This document shows positions 36,178 to 47,819 of a DNA stretch of 64,000 nt, in pieces. The translations under genes and the position numbers were made by a program. The notes below the pieces were generated by a model. The model searched no databases, was not told the origin of the DNA, and worked only from the letters and a program-made list of their open reading frames with translations. The stretch lies in contig MU832096.1 of NCBI GenBank assembly GCA_029204225.1, positions 1 to 64,000 on the forward strand, given 5' to 3'. Every line of letters starts with the position of its first letter. The first letter of the stretch is position 1. The DNA comes from Diphasiastrum complanatum. Lineage: Eukaryota; Streptophyta; Lycopodiopsida; Lycopodiales; Lycopodiaceae.

Positions 36178-37562
36178 TCAACAAACTTTAAGTACAGAAA
36201 GCTTTGATCTAAACTTATCAAACTTTTCTCCAACAAGTGGCTTAGTGAAAATATCAGCTAGTGGTTCTTCCGTACTACAATGAACAACATGAATTTCACA
36301 ACTCAGCAGTCTCTCACGTATAAAGTGATACTGAATCTCAATGTATTTGGTTCTCGCATGGAACACTGGATTCTTTGCTAGTTGAATGCCACTCTGATTA
36401 TCGTTATGTAATGTCGTTGGATTTTTCTGCTTCATGCCAACCTCTTCCAAGATTTGTCTCAACCATATAGCTTCATGTGCTGCACTACACATTGCCTTAT
36501 AATCTTCTTCTGTGGTGGATAGAGCAATTGTACTTTTCTTCTTACTAGACCAAGAAAGCAACTACCACAAAACTGGAATACATACCCTGTGGTGGATCTA
36601 CGATCATCATAGTCACCTCCCCAATCTGCATAATCATAGCCGCACAACTCAGGTAAACCATCATGCTTCCTATAAATCAAGCCATAATTTGAAGTGCCTT
36701 TCACATAACACAAAATGCGTTTAGCTGTCTTCCAATGCGTTTCCGTGGGTGCTGCCATAAACTGACTTACAATGCCAACAACATAGCATATATTTGGTCT
36801 AGTCGTGGTAAGGTAAATCAAGCTTCCTACTAACTGCCTATACAGTGTAGCATCAAATGACTGTGACTCATCAAGCTTAGAAAGCTTTTTACCTGGTTCA
36901 ATAGGAGTATTCATTGGTTTGCAATCCTGCAACCTAAGCCTGTGCAGCAACTCTTTGACATATTTCACCTGTGTTAAACCCACTTCATGTCCTTTTTGCC
37001 ACACCTCTGCTCCAAGGCAATAATGCATCAGGCTGAGATCTGTCATCTCAAATTGTTCCATGAGGTCTTTCTTGATCATGTCTATCATCTCTTGATTATT
37101 TCCTGTAATAATCAAGTCATCAACATAAAGAGCAATCAAAGCAACCATACCATCAAAGCATAAGACATATATATTTGGATCAGAATGTATTCTCACCATC
37201 CTCTTTGAATGAAAGTAGGCATCAATCCTACTGTACCACGCACGTGGTGCCTATTTAAGACCATAAAGCGCTTTCTTCAAGCGACATACTTTATTTTCCT
37301 GTCCCTTTGCTACAAAGCCTTCAGGTTGATCCATGAACACTTCTTCTTCTAACTCACCATTTAGAAAAGCATATTTCACATCCATCTGATGCAAAGGCCA
37401 ACCAAAATGTGAAGCTAAAGCAACAAGTAGACGTAGAGTATTCCACTTACATACTGGCGCAAAGGTCTCCTCATAGTCAATGCCTTTACTTTGTGCATAC
37501 CCTTTGATCACCAATCTTGCCTTGTGCTTTGCTATACTACCATCTGCATGGTACTTAGTCAT
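36178..37562 (-). pseudogene. Copia reverse transcriptase and RNase H
   Basis: Reading on the minus strand, 37562-37251 holds the N-terminal reverse transcriptase (KARLVIKGYAQ; DYEETFAPV) and 37199-36459 the catalytic part with YVDD near 37120. RNase H follows at 36561-36178 (ALSTTEEDYKA, then DNQSGIQLA, ending KFRSKLSVLKVC). A stop near 37250 and a frame change near 36560 interrupt it. Its lineage differs from elements A to C. Confidence 0.88.
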
Positions 37563-39039
37563 GTATACCCATTTGCAACCAATTCTGTTTTGTGATCTGT
37601 AGTCGTGTGTCTAGGATCCTGCAAGCTTCCGCATTAGAAAATTCAAAAGAAAAAATTTCGTTCGCGATCCAAACCCGTTCACAACAGGTTGGTTCTATTT
37701 TTCTGATCTTAATCTTTGCTCTGCCTTGTTCAGAGATTCAGGGATGATGCAATGGTTGCCATGTTAACACATCTGCATGTTTCATTCATGCAACTCATGA
37801 AACTTTCACATGCCTGAGTAAATTGTTGATTTACTATCAAGCGGATTGTTGATTCACTGTCAAGTGAATTGCTGATTTCTTATTAGATGAAAAACTTGAT
37901 TGCCAATTTGACCTTCTACTGGATTGCTGATTCATTGGCAAATTTTGTAATTTTGGCATTGTAATAATATCAAGAAAAAAAAAATTCAGACAGTATTTTT
38001 GCGTGTGCTTCAGTCGTAGCAGTGCCATGGAGTATGAGTGCATGCAACAAATATACTAAGATAATTGCACAGAGCCATGGAGCAGCTCGCAATAGAGCCA
38101 TGGAGTAGCAGCGACACATTGGATCATTCGAGAGAGTAGCAATTAGCAAAGAGGGCGATAGAGACATGCGGGGAGGAGGGGATTCCGTGTCATGGCCTTT
38201 TCTGATTTAAGGCCTCAGGCCCAAGGCCTTAAATCGGGGAAGGCTTTATGATGGGGGTTGAAGTTTTTTTTTACCTTCTAGAATTATGGAGGATCTACCT
38301 TCTTCTTTTAATATATTTACTTTTCTCTGCATGTTTCTGAGTGCAAGAGTCATGGAACTACACTCGGGAAAAATCTTGCATATCTCTTTACAATCCAGTT
38401 CTTGATGTTCTTGGGATGTCCAAGAATCAAAAGGCTGATTGGTTTCTTGATTCTTGACTTCTAATATGTTGTAGATTAGTTCTTGTTTCTTGGTTTGTCA
38501 TTTATGCAAGTGTAGCTCAGTTTAGTAATACTTAGGATCTGATTCAGTTCATTTTTAAGAGTAGATAGCTATAGAATCTTCTGAATGTTCATATGGGTTG
38601 CACTTTGATCTGTTAATAAGCGTTCTTGGCTTGCATCTCTGTTAGACTGTAAGCGCATTCAAGAGAGTTCGTCCCTGAGTAGTCCTCTGACAGGCATGAC
38701 AAAAGCAATATACTACAATGACAATCTATCCCTTCTGCCTAGTTTGGCATTGTAATATCAAGAGCACACATAACAAATGCCACGAAGCCTAGTAACAGGC
38801 TGAATACCAAGCCATAGAAGCTGTAAGCAAGGATCAAAAGAACCATAGTAAATAGATCCTCTGGATCAGGGGATCTGTAAACATTTGTGTAAACATTAGT
38901 GTCAACATTTGGCACCGTTGCCCATTGAACTCCAACACCTTCTACATCAGAAACCCGCAACCTTGTCCACGCTCTGCCTGTCCCCTCACGATCACATTTC
39001 AACCGGAGCCCCCCCCCCCACCCCCCCCCCCCCCCATGT
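37563..39039. other. Foreign sequence inside the copia element
   Basis: No retroelement coding. At 38739-38950 (minus strand) a frame reads VPNVDTNVYTNVYRSPDPED followed by a hydrophobic segment of about 40 residues with the look of transmembrane helices, ending in a stop at 38739. It may be a captured piece of a host membrane-protein gene; I do not recognise the family. The inverted words AAGGCCT near 38200-38250 form a small hairpin. Confidence 0.45.
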
Positions 39040-39800
39040 TGAAATCTCAACTGGAGAGCTCGTGTCCAATCTCAACCGACGCCTTTTTCATATCTCAGCC
39101 GATGCTTTCCTTCATATCTCAACCGACGCTTCCCTTCATATCTCAGCCGACGCTTTTTTCATATCTCAACCGACGCTTCCCTTCATATCTCAGCCGATGC
39201 TTTCTTCATATCTCAACCGATGCTTTCTTCATATCTCAACCGACACTTCCCTTCATATCTCAGCCAACGCTTTCTTCATATCTCAAGCGATGATTTCCTT
39301 CATATCTCAGCCAACGCTTTCCTTCATATCTCAACCGACGCTTTCCTTCACATCTCAGCCGATGCTTTTTTCATATCTCAACCGACGCTTCCCTTCATAT
39401 CTCAGCCCACTCTTTCTTCATATCTCAACCGATGCTTTCCTTCATATCTCAACCGACGCTTTTTTTCAAATCTCAACCGATGCTTTTTTTCAAATCTCAA
39501 TCGACATTTTTTTTCAAATCTCAACCAACGGGTTCGTGTCAGATCTCGACCGACAGGTTTTCGATCAAATCTCGACCGACGGGTTCACGTCAGATCTCGA
39601 CCGACGAGTTTTTGATCAGATCTCGACTGACGGGTTCGCGTCAGATCTCGACCGATGGGTTCGCGTCAAATCTCGACCGACGGGTTCGCGTCCGATCTCG
39701 ACCGATGGATTTTTGATCAGATCTCGACCGATGGATTCGCGTCAGATCTCGATTGACGGGTCTGGGTCTAATCTCGACCGACGAGATTCCACACGATCTC
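39040..39800. repeat. Minisatellite with a unit of about 23-25 bp
   Basis: About 30 imperfect units. The left half repeats a 'ttcatatctcaaccgacgct' type unit and the right half, from about 39525, a 'gtcagatctcgaccgacggg' type unit, so one array has evolved into two variants. Because many units are 24 bp, several frames stay open, producing artefactual long open frames such as 38909-39841. Confidence 0.92.
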
Positions 39801-40565
39801 AACCAACCAACTCCATGTCAGACCACAAAACTTTCAAATGACACCTCTGATTGGCATTTTGACTGAACCACCAGTTTTTCAAAGTCTTAGAGGTTGGAAA
39901 AAAAAAAAAGACATAAACATCCAAAAATTTTAAAAAAATCAAACTCATACCACTAGAAAGCAATTTTCATACTGAGTCTCCACCTTCACTTCCTTCAAAA
40001 TCCTAAAAAATCCAAAAACACCAAAAACCCTAAAAAATCTAAGGCCTGGAGCAGGGTCGCCCTACTGAATCCATGACTGTAGAGTGTTCAGTCAGAAAAT
40101 TTCGTGGAGAAACGGTGATTTTAGCTCAACTTGACAAAGTGGCTTTTTCACCTTTTTACTGCAAATTTGCTAGGTTAACTGTCTGGAGACAAATCTCTGA
40201 CACAAACCTCAGAATCTCTCAATGACTCATTGACAATGTGATTAGCTTCCTTCCTGTCCTTACGACATCCAAAACGGTGCACAAACAGCGAAGAAATCAC
40301 CAGTTATGTATAAAAATCGTAACCCCAACTCCGGTTTCAATTTTGCTTCGAAATTGTCAAATTTTCACCAAATTTTTCCCTGTCTGATGCTATGCACAGG
40401 CTAATAATCCCTCTGCTGAGCTTAGCAAGCCTCTATAAATTAGAAACCGTGCATCAGTGCTTCTCTTTCTGTCTTCAACCTGCCGTAAAACCCCGAACTC
40501 TCAGAAGACAGTTCTCCCGAAGCTCTCTTCAACGACGACATTGTACTGTGTACACTCCCTGTACG

Positions 40566-40577
40566 GCTCTGATACCA
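40566..40577 (-). other. Copia primer binding site
   Basis: On the minus strand TGGTATCAGAGC, directly inside the 5' LTR at 40580-40847. Confidence 0.85.
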
Positions 40578-40579
40578 AC

Positions 40580-40847
40580 TTAGAATTTGCTTTGCACAGG
40601 AACACAGATCATGCTACACAGTAACACAGATAGAAAATCACTCTCCTCAGTAAGCATAGCAACTGTATTTCTCAAAATGAAATTACACTGTACATATAGT
40701 TGTTCACTCAGGCAACCCATGCATGACCCAGGTTGTCGTTGGCGGGACACGTGTCTCGTCGACTTGCCTCGTGGCGAGGCCAACTGATCCTTATCCACTG
40801 ATAGGACCCACAGTACAGTAACACAGTGATTCTAACTTTAATTCTAA
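40580..40847 (-). repeat. 5' LTR of the 36-41 kb copia element
   Basis: Partner of 35852-36121, with the same ends and about 90 percent visual similarity. It contains no evident insertions. Confidence 0.85.
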
Positions 40848-40991
40848 CTATATAGACCTATTGTTAGGTGCATTGAATCTAGTCTATTATTTGGAATAGA
40901 TCTAGTACCTTCCAAATGTTGATAAGCTAGGAAAAACACATCCAAATAGGTCAAGGACCTGCTATATATAGTATACAAGCGTGGAAAGAGT

Positions 40992-41094
<103 letters not shown>

Positions 41095-41099
41095 GCTTA

Positions 41100-41400
41100 T
41101 GGAAGTGATCTCTTTGGGTTTCCATATCCATTTTTTCATTGTTTTGGTCATATCTTGAATTTGTGTGTGTAGAATGCTTTTGTGACCTATGTATGAAATG
41201 TGTTGTGGTACAGACATTGTACAGACAACAACAACAACAACTTATCATACTTATGCTATTTTTTCAAGATCTTATTGAGTTTACATCTTATGTGTGTAGT
41301 AGATGTTAGATTTCTACATTGTTAATGATGCTTAATGTGCTATCTTTTGTAACCAAAGATCAAAGGCATTAATGAGAGATTGAATTGTTGTATTTTAGAA
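41100..41400 (+). repeat. LTR fragment related to copia A (probable)
   Basis: The phrase with TGTGTGTAG, 'gatttctacattg' and 'cttttgtaacc.aagatc' (about 41280-41365) matches the second half of the LTR at 743-1201 (about 1090-1165). The left part is disturbed by the CT array. Confidence 0.5.
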
Positions 41401-41420
41401 TATTTTGATATTCTAAGAAT

Positions 41421-42190
41421 ATTTGTACCAAGAAGTATTATTTTCTGCAGCAAATTGCAGATAAGTTTGGACTATATTTTAAATTGGATTTCTTTAGCTT
41501 TTGGATTTGATCTCAGAAATAAAGAGTTAATTCACCTAGTGGTTCATGTAATTTGGATTCATGAAGGTGATGACTTTTATTTTGGAGTAGCCTCAACCCA
41601 TTAGGAAGATTTATAGCTTGGTGTATCTTCATCAAACTAAGAATAATGATACATGGGTAAGACTTGAAAGCTTAAGAAATTATTTCATGTTTTCTTTTTC
41701 ATGTTCTGAGGATAGAACTTGTTTAAGTAAAGAAGAATGTTATGGTCAGCTAAGTCCTAATATGGTAGACCGGCCCTCTAGTGTTCGAGATTATTGGTCA
41801 AGCCTAGATTTAATACCACGTCAAGGCCTATTGGTGACTAATGACCTTGAGATGACCCTGACACTCTAATTGAGACATACGGAGTAGGCATGTACGTGTG
41901 GCGGATATAGGTAGGAGGAAACCTATTTATAGTTGACCTACATGGGGATTGCATGGGTTCTTGCATAGGATCCTACTCTCTATATATTGAGGTAGAGATT
42001 GTCCCATCGACGACTTTGGTCTAGGTTACCAGTTGAGCTCTTCTCCACTTGCTATCACATGGCATGGCTTGGGGGCTAGATCCAGGAGGGGTCTAGGTTT
42101 GGTTGGGTGGTTTTGCTCCATAGTCTCTCTTGTTGTGTTTTCCTATCCTCATCTTAGGGGTTTTTCCTAGTGGTCTTTACGCTTGGAGCA
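41421..42190 (+). repeat. Left arm of a large inverted repeat
   Basis: This stretch returns, reverse-complemented and diverged by visible substitutions and small indels, at 42531-43385. Matching phrases include AAATAAAGAGTTAATTCACC, GGAAGATTTATAGCTT and TTTTCCTATCCTCATCTTA. It ends near a polypurine-like GAAGAGGGAG that precedes an LTR-type start at 42228, so it may be the 3' non-coding part of a copia element. Confidence 0.85.
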
Positions 42191-42227
42191 TTCTCAAAGT
42201 CTATGCTAAAACTAGTTGAAGAGGGAG

Positions 42228-42380
42228 TGTGAGAAATTGTCAACTAGTTTGATCTTTTGTATTTGGCAATTGATGCCAATTTGCATTTGAGACTTAGAGA
42301 TAGACATTTCAAAGTTATTTTAGTCTACATGTTTTTGAATTATCACTTTTGAGTAGTATCATGGCTTTCAAATAAGCAAG
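42228..42380 (+). repeat. LTR start fragment, copia A/C type
   Basis: TGTGAGAAATTGTCAACTAG follows the purine tract GAAGAGGGAG, as expected at the junction of internal region and 3' LTR. The first 120 bp resemble the LTR at 743. It then breaks off into RNase H coding. Confidence 0.6.
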
Positions 42381-42530
42381 ATAATATTTCATTGTCTTCT
42401 ACCAAATCCGAGTATAAGGCCTTGACATCAACATGCAAGGAGCAAGCATATCAAGATTTCTCATCATTTTGTGAGGGAGAAGGTGCAAGCCAAAGAAATC
42501 AAACTCCAACATGTGTCTTCATCAAGTGGC
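42381..42530 (+). pseudogene. Copia RNase H fragment
   Basis: Reads as a decayed piece of RNase H with an SEYKALTS-type phrase and the 'CKEQ' region, as in the element at 60 kb (about 63760-63980), ending at the right arm of the inverted repeat. It forms part of the spacer of about 340 bp between the two arms. Confidence 0.6.
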
Positions 42531-43385
42531 TTAGTATAAAGACCAGTAGGAAAAACCCTTAAGATGAGGATAGGAAAACACAACAGGAGACATATTGGAA
42601 CAAAAGACCCAACCAAACCTATCAATCCTGGATCTAGCCCCCAAGCCATGCCATGTGATAGCAGCAAGAGAAGAGAGCAACTAGTAACCTAAACTAAAGT
42701 TGTCGACGGGAGAATCCCTACCTCATTATATAGAGAGTAGATTCATATGCATGAACCCATGCAATTCCCATCCAAGTCAACTATAAATAGGTCACATCTC
42801 TGCCTACATCTGTCACACGTACATGCACCACTCCATATGTTTCAATTAGATTGTATGGGTCCTCTCAAGGTCATTAGTCACAAATAGGCCTCAACATGGA
42901 GTTAAATCTCGGCGTAACCAATAATCTCAAACACCAAAGGGACGGTCCACCATATTAGGACTATTCCATGTCCTTAATAGAATATGGCCATGACATTCTT
43001 CCTCCCTTAAATAGGTTTTGTCCTCATAACAATAAAGAGAAGACATGAAATTATGTCTTCACTTTCAAGTCTTACACATGAATCATTATTCTTAGTTTGA
43101 TCTTTTCATCTGAATAAGTACTCAAAGATGCAACAATTCTTCAATTGCTTGTCTTTACACAAGAGTAATAACTCAAAATTCAAAGATACACTAAGCTATA
43201 AATCTTCCAAACGAGTTGATCTTCTCCAAATAAAAGTTCATGTAATCCAAATTACATGAACCACTGGGTGAATTAACTCTTTATTTTTGAGACATCAAGT
43301 CCAAAAGCTAAAGAGATATATTTTTTTGATAGTCTAAATCCTATCCACAATTTCTTGTAGATAATAGTGTTTCTTGGTACAACTA
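42531..43385 (-). repeat. Right arm of a large inverted repeat
   Basis: Inverted copy of 41421-42190. The divergence is enough to show that the duplication is not recent. Confidence 0.85.
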
Positions 43386-43388
43386 TTC

Positions 43389-44154
43389 TGTTGGAGGGTT
43401 TGCGGATCCCAAGGCAACCCTAACCCTAGTTAATAAGTGAGAGGGATTTGGAACCTTGCGTGCATAAGCAACCCGATGATCACATAGTTATTTGATAATT
43501 AGAAAGTCAATAAAAGGACTTTAGGTCTTTTTGCGGTACTTTTAATGTAGTAGGGCCTAAATGTCAAGTTAGTGAATAAAGTTGGGACTCCCACCAAAAT
43601 TGGTTCAAATTCAAATTCAAATTGGCTCCCTCCAATTTTGAATGAGTTCTCACTCTTTTTTAAGTTTGAAGACTTAGGGAAGTAGAAATGGGCCAATAGG
43701 ATTTTGAGGCCAAGGCCCTCCTCTCCACTATAAATAGGGGCAAACTCGAGTTGCTCCTCATGTTCTCTCTTCATTTCAATATAGGCAAATTGGCTCTCTT
43801 ATGGAATGGATAGGGAATGTCCTTGCTCTTCCACTTTCCTCCTCCATCTCTCATGCTTTCTTTGGATTTATCAATTGTTGGGATTTATTTTTATTTCTTA
43901 TGTTTTTTGTGAGAGAAAGAGAGAGAGAGAGAGCAAGCTATCTTCATTGTGGATCATAGTGTTAATGGTTTAGTGTTAATTCTTAGGGTTAATGGATGTT
44001 AGAATTAGATGTGGATCTTCCATTCATGCTGAAATCTAAGATATGCTATCGTTTCCTTGGAAACGAACCTACGCGTGACAACTAACTTCATCTCCTTGAT
44101 GCTAGATTGCTTGGATCTTGGGTTGAGGATAGGCTAGAAAAGAAACCCACTACA
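43389..44154 (+). repeat. LTR of a gypsy-type element
   Basis: It begins TGTTGGAGGG and ends CTACA directly before a TGGCACCGTTG-type sequence. It carries a possible TATA box (CTATAAATAG, near 43730) and a GA-rich stretch near 43915. The partner LTR was not found in the window. Confidence 0.55.
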
Positions 44155-44158
44155 ATTT

Positions 44159-44176
44159 TGGCACCGTTGTTAGGGA
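44159..44176 (+). other. Gypsy-type primer binding region
   Basis: TGGCACCGTTGTTAGGGA resembles TGGCGCCGTTGCCGGGGA, the sequence following 5' LTRs in several plant Ty3/gypsy groups. It differs at four positions, several of them C-to-T or G-to-A, as expected after deamination. Confidence 0.6.
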
Positions 44177-45177
44177 GCCACAACAATTTTTTAGTTTGCA
44201 ACATGTTTGTTGGATGGTTAGCTTGCATTAGAAATCTTGTCATGGCATGAATAGTCTTAAAACTGCATTTAGGATTAGTTTGGAAGTGATTTTGCTTGAT
44301 TTGATTGGATTTTCTTGTTTGAATTCTAATCTGATTATTGAACAAGGGAAGCTACTCATGTCACCATTCTTAAAATCCATTTGGATCTGAGAAAAAACAA
44401 CAAAAATTGGTCAAATATGTCAGATCTTGGTTAAAAAGAGACAAAAATCGTCATCAGAACTGATAACTTTTTATCCTGTTTTAAAATATGTTCACCAAGT
44501 TACAAGCATCTTCAGTTTTGATCACAAAACCTTCAGTTTGAAGGCAAACATTCCTTTTAGTAGATTTTCAAAAATATAAGAAAAACATTCAGAAAACACC
44601 AAAACCCTAAAAAAATTCATAAAAAAAACGTTTACCCAATTCACTGTCCATAGGTTCTGATTCAGATCTATCTACTACCAGGTCGGTGAAGAATAATACC
44701 AAAAATAGAAGGCCAAAGTGACGGTTCATCTAGTTGTTGGTAACCTTTTGTGGAAAATTATACTTTTCTGCAAAAATATCAGTGTCCTGAGAGGAACATT
44801 CGTCTAAAAATTTTGCAGAGTTTGTGTCAGTTCCATTACTATTTTTTGATAATTAGTAAGTTGGGAGAAGGTATCCCAAAAGATCAGTTGTCATATTGTC
44901 ATATTTTTGTTTAAAAAAATATCTTTTTTGCAAAAATACCAGTATTACTCTTGATTCTTCACCAGGTCCTTCACCGAGTTTTCTAAAGATTTTATTTATA
45001 GTAAGTTATTATTTTTGAGTTCGACGAACGTTAAATCTGCCAGGATCACGAAAACCCTCCAACACATTCTTAGATTATCCAAATATTCTAAAATACGACA
45101 ATTCAATCAACTAAAATGTCTAGGAAATCCATCAAGTTTTAGATAAGTATAACTCAATCCAGAGTACAACAGTTACT
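44177..45177. other. Retroelement leader, non-coding
   Basis: No coding seen. Phrases are shared with 4259-5290, such as the 'aggtcggtgaag' motif and TTGCAAAAATACCAGTATT. Confidence 0.45.
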
Positions 45178-45257
45178 CTAATAAGTTAATAGCCCCAATT
45201 CTAGCATCACATGCAAGAAATCAACAATCCATCTGAATCTCAATAGATTTAACTGTC

Positions 45258-46855
45258 TCATATAAATCCAGAAATATAGATTGAACTTGTGCACAAACAC
45301 TCTTGCTGTACAATTGGTTGTTTTGGGCTTGGATTCCCTGGATTTGGCCGTCCAAGCAATGTGATGTCCTGATGTAGGTTTGTGGTGGCCAGATGTTGAG
45401 TGGAACATTCCGACTTTGGTTGGATCTTGCTTATGATTGGCGTTGAAATTAGAGGACAATCTCTCACCTTAGTCTTTCCTTTCTCAATGGACTGCTCTCT
45501 TGAAGGTGGTACAGATGGATCGTTGTGTTGACTGGTAGTCAGTTTGCCTTCAAGTTGCTTGGTTGATGTGAGGCCCCTTTGTAATTCATTCACCAAAAGT
45601 TGTGGCAGCATTTGTTTAATGAGGCTTGGTAAAATCTGCTGGACTGTATCTGTTGCCAATTTCTTGACTTCTTTCGCTATCCCTGGTTGGATAGATTTTA
45701 CCTACTCTGTCTTTTGTGGTGTTGGTGATTCACGTGTGGCCGTGTCAACTTGTCTTAGGATCTTTCTCTCATTCCTTCTATCTGCATCTGCTTCGTAACC
45801 AAGTGGCACTAGAATTTTGCGTTTGTAGTGCAGCTTCTCGGTTGGTAGATTTGCATGGTCATATGTAGGTTGCCGATCCAAGCAAGTAGGAGTCATAACA
45901 GTTTTTCTTGGATCTCTTAGTGGACAATCACGACATGGGTGATTGATGTCGCATTGTTCACACCAAGTATAAAAGGAGGACAACTAATTTTGGTGTGGGC
46001 ATTCTGATCTACGATATTTACCTCCACATCCGAAACACCCTACCATGTGTAAGATTTTGTCACCTCTCAATTGATGCGCGCACACCGGTATTAGGTCTCC
46101 TTTGATTCCTTCTACAAAATATAGTGGTGAGCCAATTTGAACTTCCTCTACCTGGGATGATCCGCTCGCTGATATAACCAGTACTTCCACCAAACCTTGC
46201 CTAGCCACTAGAGAAGATTCTGAAAGTCCTGAGACCGATCCATTTTCTTTGGAGGAGCGATCTGATGGCAAGCTAGATGGCATAGATGAGGATTTTGTTG
46301 ATTGATTTCCAATCTCCAGAATTCCCTTATTGGATTGATTTCGTAATCTCGGATTTTGAACTAGACATTGAGGTGTTGGATGTTTTCCAAAACAATAATG
46401 GCACTGGTCCAGTGGTCGGATCTTTTGATTGGCAATTTGTGGTTCTGGGGGTAATCAGATTGACTGCACATCTCATCTGTGTCACTGACAACTTGCATCT
46501 GATCGTCCGTGTTGCTAGTACTTTGGCTAGCGTTGTCTGTGGCATCTTGTGAATTAGATGCTCTATCATCCCTAATTGTTTGAATGTTGGATATGGGCTG
46601 TGATGGTGTGTGCGAGATCTGGGCTTATGCAATAGCGGCTGCCTTACAGAGTTCATTTGGACTGGTATATGATGTAAAAGGTGACATACCAATCTTGATC
46701 TCATGCGATAATCCGACACAGAAAACTGCTGTTTTGTGGTGACTAGGAAGACCGGAATTCCAATCTCTGGCCATTTTGGCAAATTGTGCAGTGTAGCCCT
46801 TGAGAGTTTCTCTGACAAGCATTGAGATTTGGGCAAGTTGCTCATAAATTGTCAT
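45258..46855 (-). pseudogene. Gag remnant with zinc-binding motifs, probably gypsy
   Basis: Minus-strand frames 46855-46625, 46283-45984, 45983-45702 and 45659-45258 follow in order. The first has a gag-like phrase (LKGYTAQFAKMARDWNSGLP; KTAVFCVGLSHEIK). The middle frames carry two Cys/His clusters: CFGCGGKYRRSECPH, then WCEQCDINHPCRDC. The last is Pro/Gln-rich. Stops separate them and no protease follows. The orientation is opposite to the LTR and leader on its left, so the region is a composite. Confidence 0.55.
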
Positions 46856-47640
46856 GGCCTGCTGTGTGCAAGATGAAGGTGATATGAAGTGGTGTGGTGA
46901 TGTACGAGAGAGAGATTGCGAGATGCAGTTTTTGAAATGTCTATGAGAGAATTGATGATGAGGAGATGGAAGAGAAAAAGAAAAGCAAAAATATTCCTTT
47001 GTCTAGAACATTCACGGTTTGGGCAAGGGTAGATTTTATAAATAAATTCAATTATGCCCTTCCAGCGAAAGTCTTCTGATGAGGGATGACAATTGGAAAA
47101 GTACTTATGTAGGTTTTTCGACAAAGAGTTAGTTTTGCTTCAAAAAATTACTTATTGACACTTCTCCGCAAGTTTATAGAAGGACTTTTCAATACCAACT
47201 ATAACTTGTTTTAGCCTTGGCGATCTTGGGAGGAGTCTATCAAAGACAAAGTCACTCACCAAAGAGGCTTGGGCTAAAATTATTATAATATTTTTTATAG
47301 AAAAGGGCCTTCGACAGTCATGGGAGGAGCTATCAAAGATAGGGTCGCTTCCCAATGAAATGGCCCAATTCATTTTTTTTTAATATTTTATTATTTTATT
47401 TTTTTATAAAAAAATAAACCTTTGCAGATTTCTCTGTGTCTTGGTCTCAACGAGATGGAACTTCAAAGGCTTCTACAAAAGTTTGTTGTTTTTTTTTTTT
47501 TTTGACAACAAACCCTTGCAGATTTCTCTATGTCCTAGTCTTAGTGAGACTAAGATGGAACTTCAGAGGCCTTTACAAAAGTTTGTTGTTTTTTTTAAAA
47601 AAAAAAAGAGACTACAGTTAAAAACAGCGAGGGTAACTAG
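46856..47640. other. Non-coding with two local tandem duplications
   Basis: A phrase of about 120 bp with 'gggaggagtctatcaaagac' near 47230 is repeated near 47330. A phrase of about 100 bp with 'gcagatttctctgtgtc' near 47425 is repeated near 47519, each copy ending in a T-run. No gene. Confidence 0.6.
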
Positions 47641-47819
47641 ATCGTCAAAAGTTAAGGTTTAAAAAACATAGCAGATGAAATAAAATGAAAAACACAACTC
47701 CAAAAAAGGCCTCAAAGATAACATAAAAAGAGAAGAAGGAAAATATTAAAATTATAAAAAAATTAAGAGGTGAGAAGAAGAGAAGGAATGCTATATGCAG
47801 GAGTATGGAAAATGCAATA

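Larger units (their letters stand above)
35852..40847 (-). mobile_element. LTR-bounded copia element with foreign internal sequence
   Basis: Two similar LTRs of about 270 bp (35852-36121 and 40580-40847), each bounded by TTAGAATT and AATTCTAA, enclose a minus-strand element. A primer binding site lies inside the right LTR and a polypurine tract inside the left one. Of the coding part only the reverse transcriptase and RNase H remain (36178-37562). Gag, protease and integrase are replaced by about 3 kb of non-coding DNA with a minisatellite. The 5-bp flanks do not match, so the ends may have recombined. Confidence 0.8.

Noticed and set aside
38909..39841. 310-codon open frame on the plus strand
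   Set aside because: It is kept open by a 24-bp minisatellite; two other frames are open in the same place, and the composition is purely repetitive.
35847..40852. Target site duplication of the 36-41 kb copia element
   Set aside because: The five bases outside each LTR differ (TTCAC-like on the left, CTATA on the right), so no duplication is claimed.
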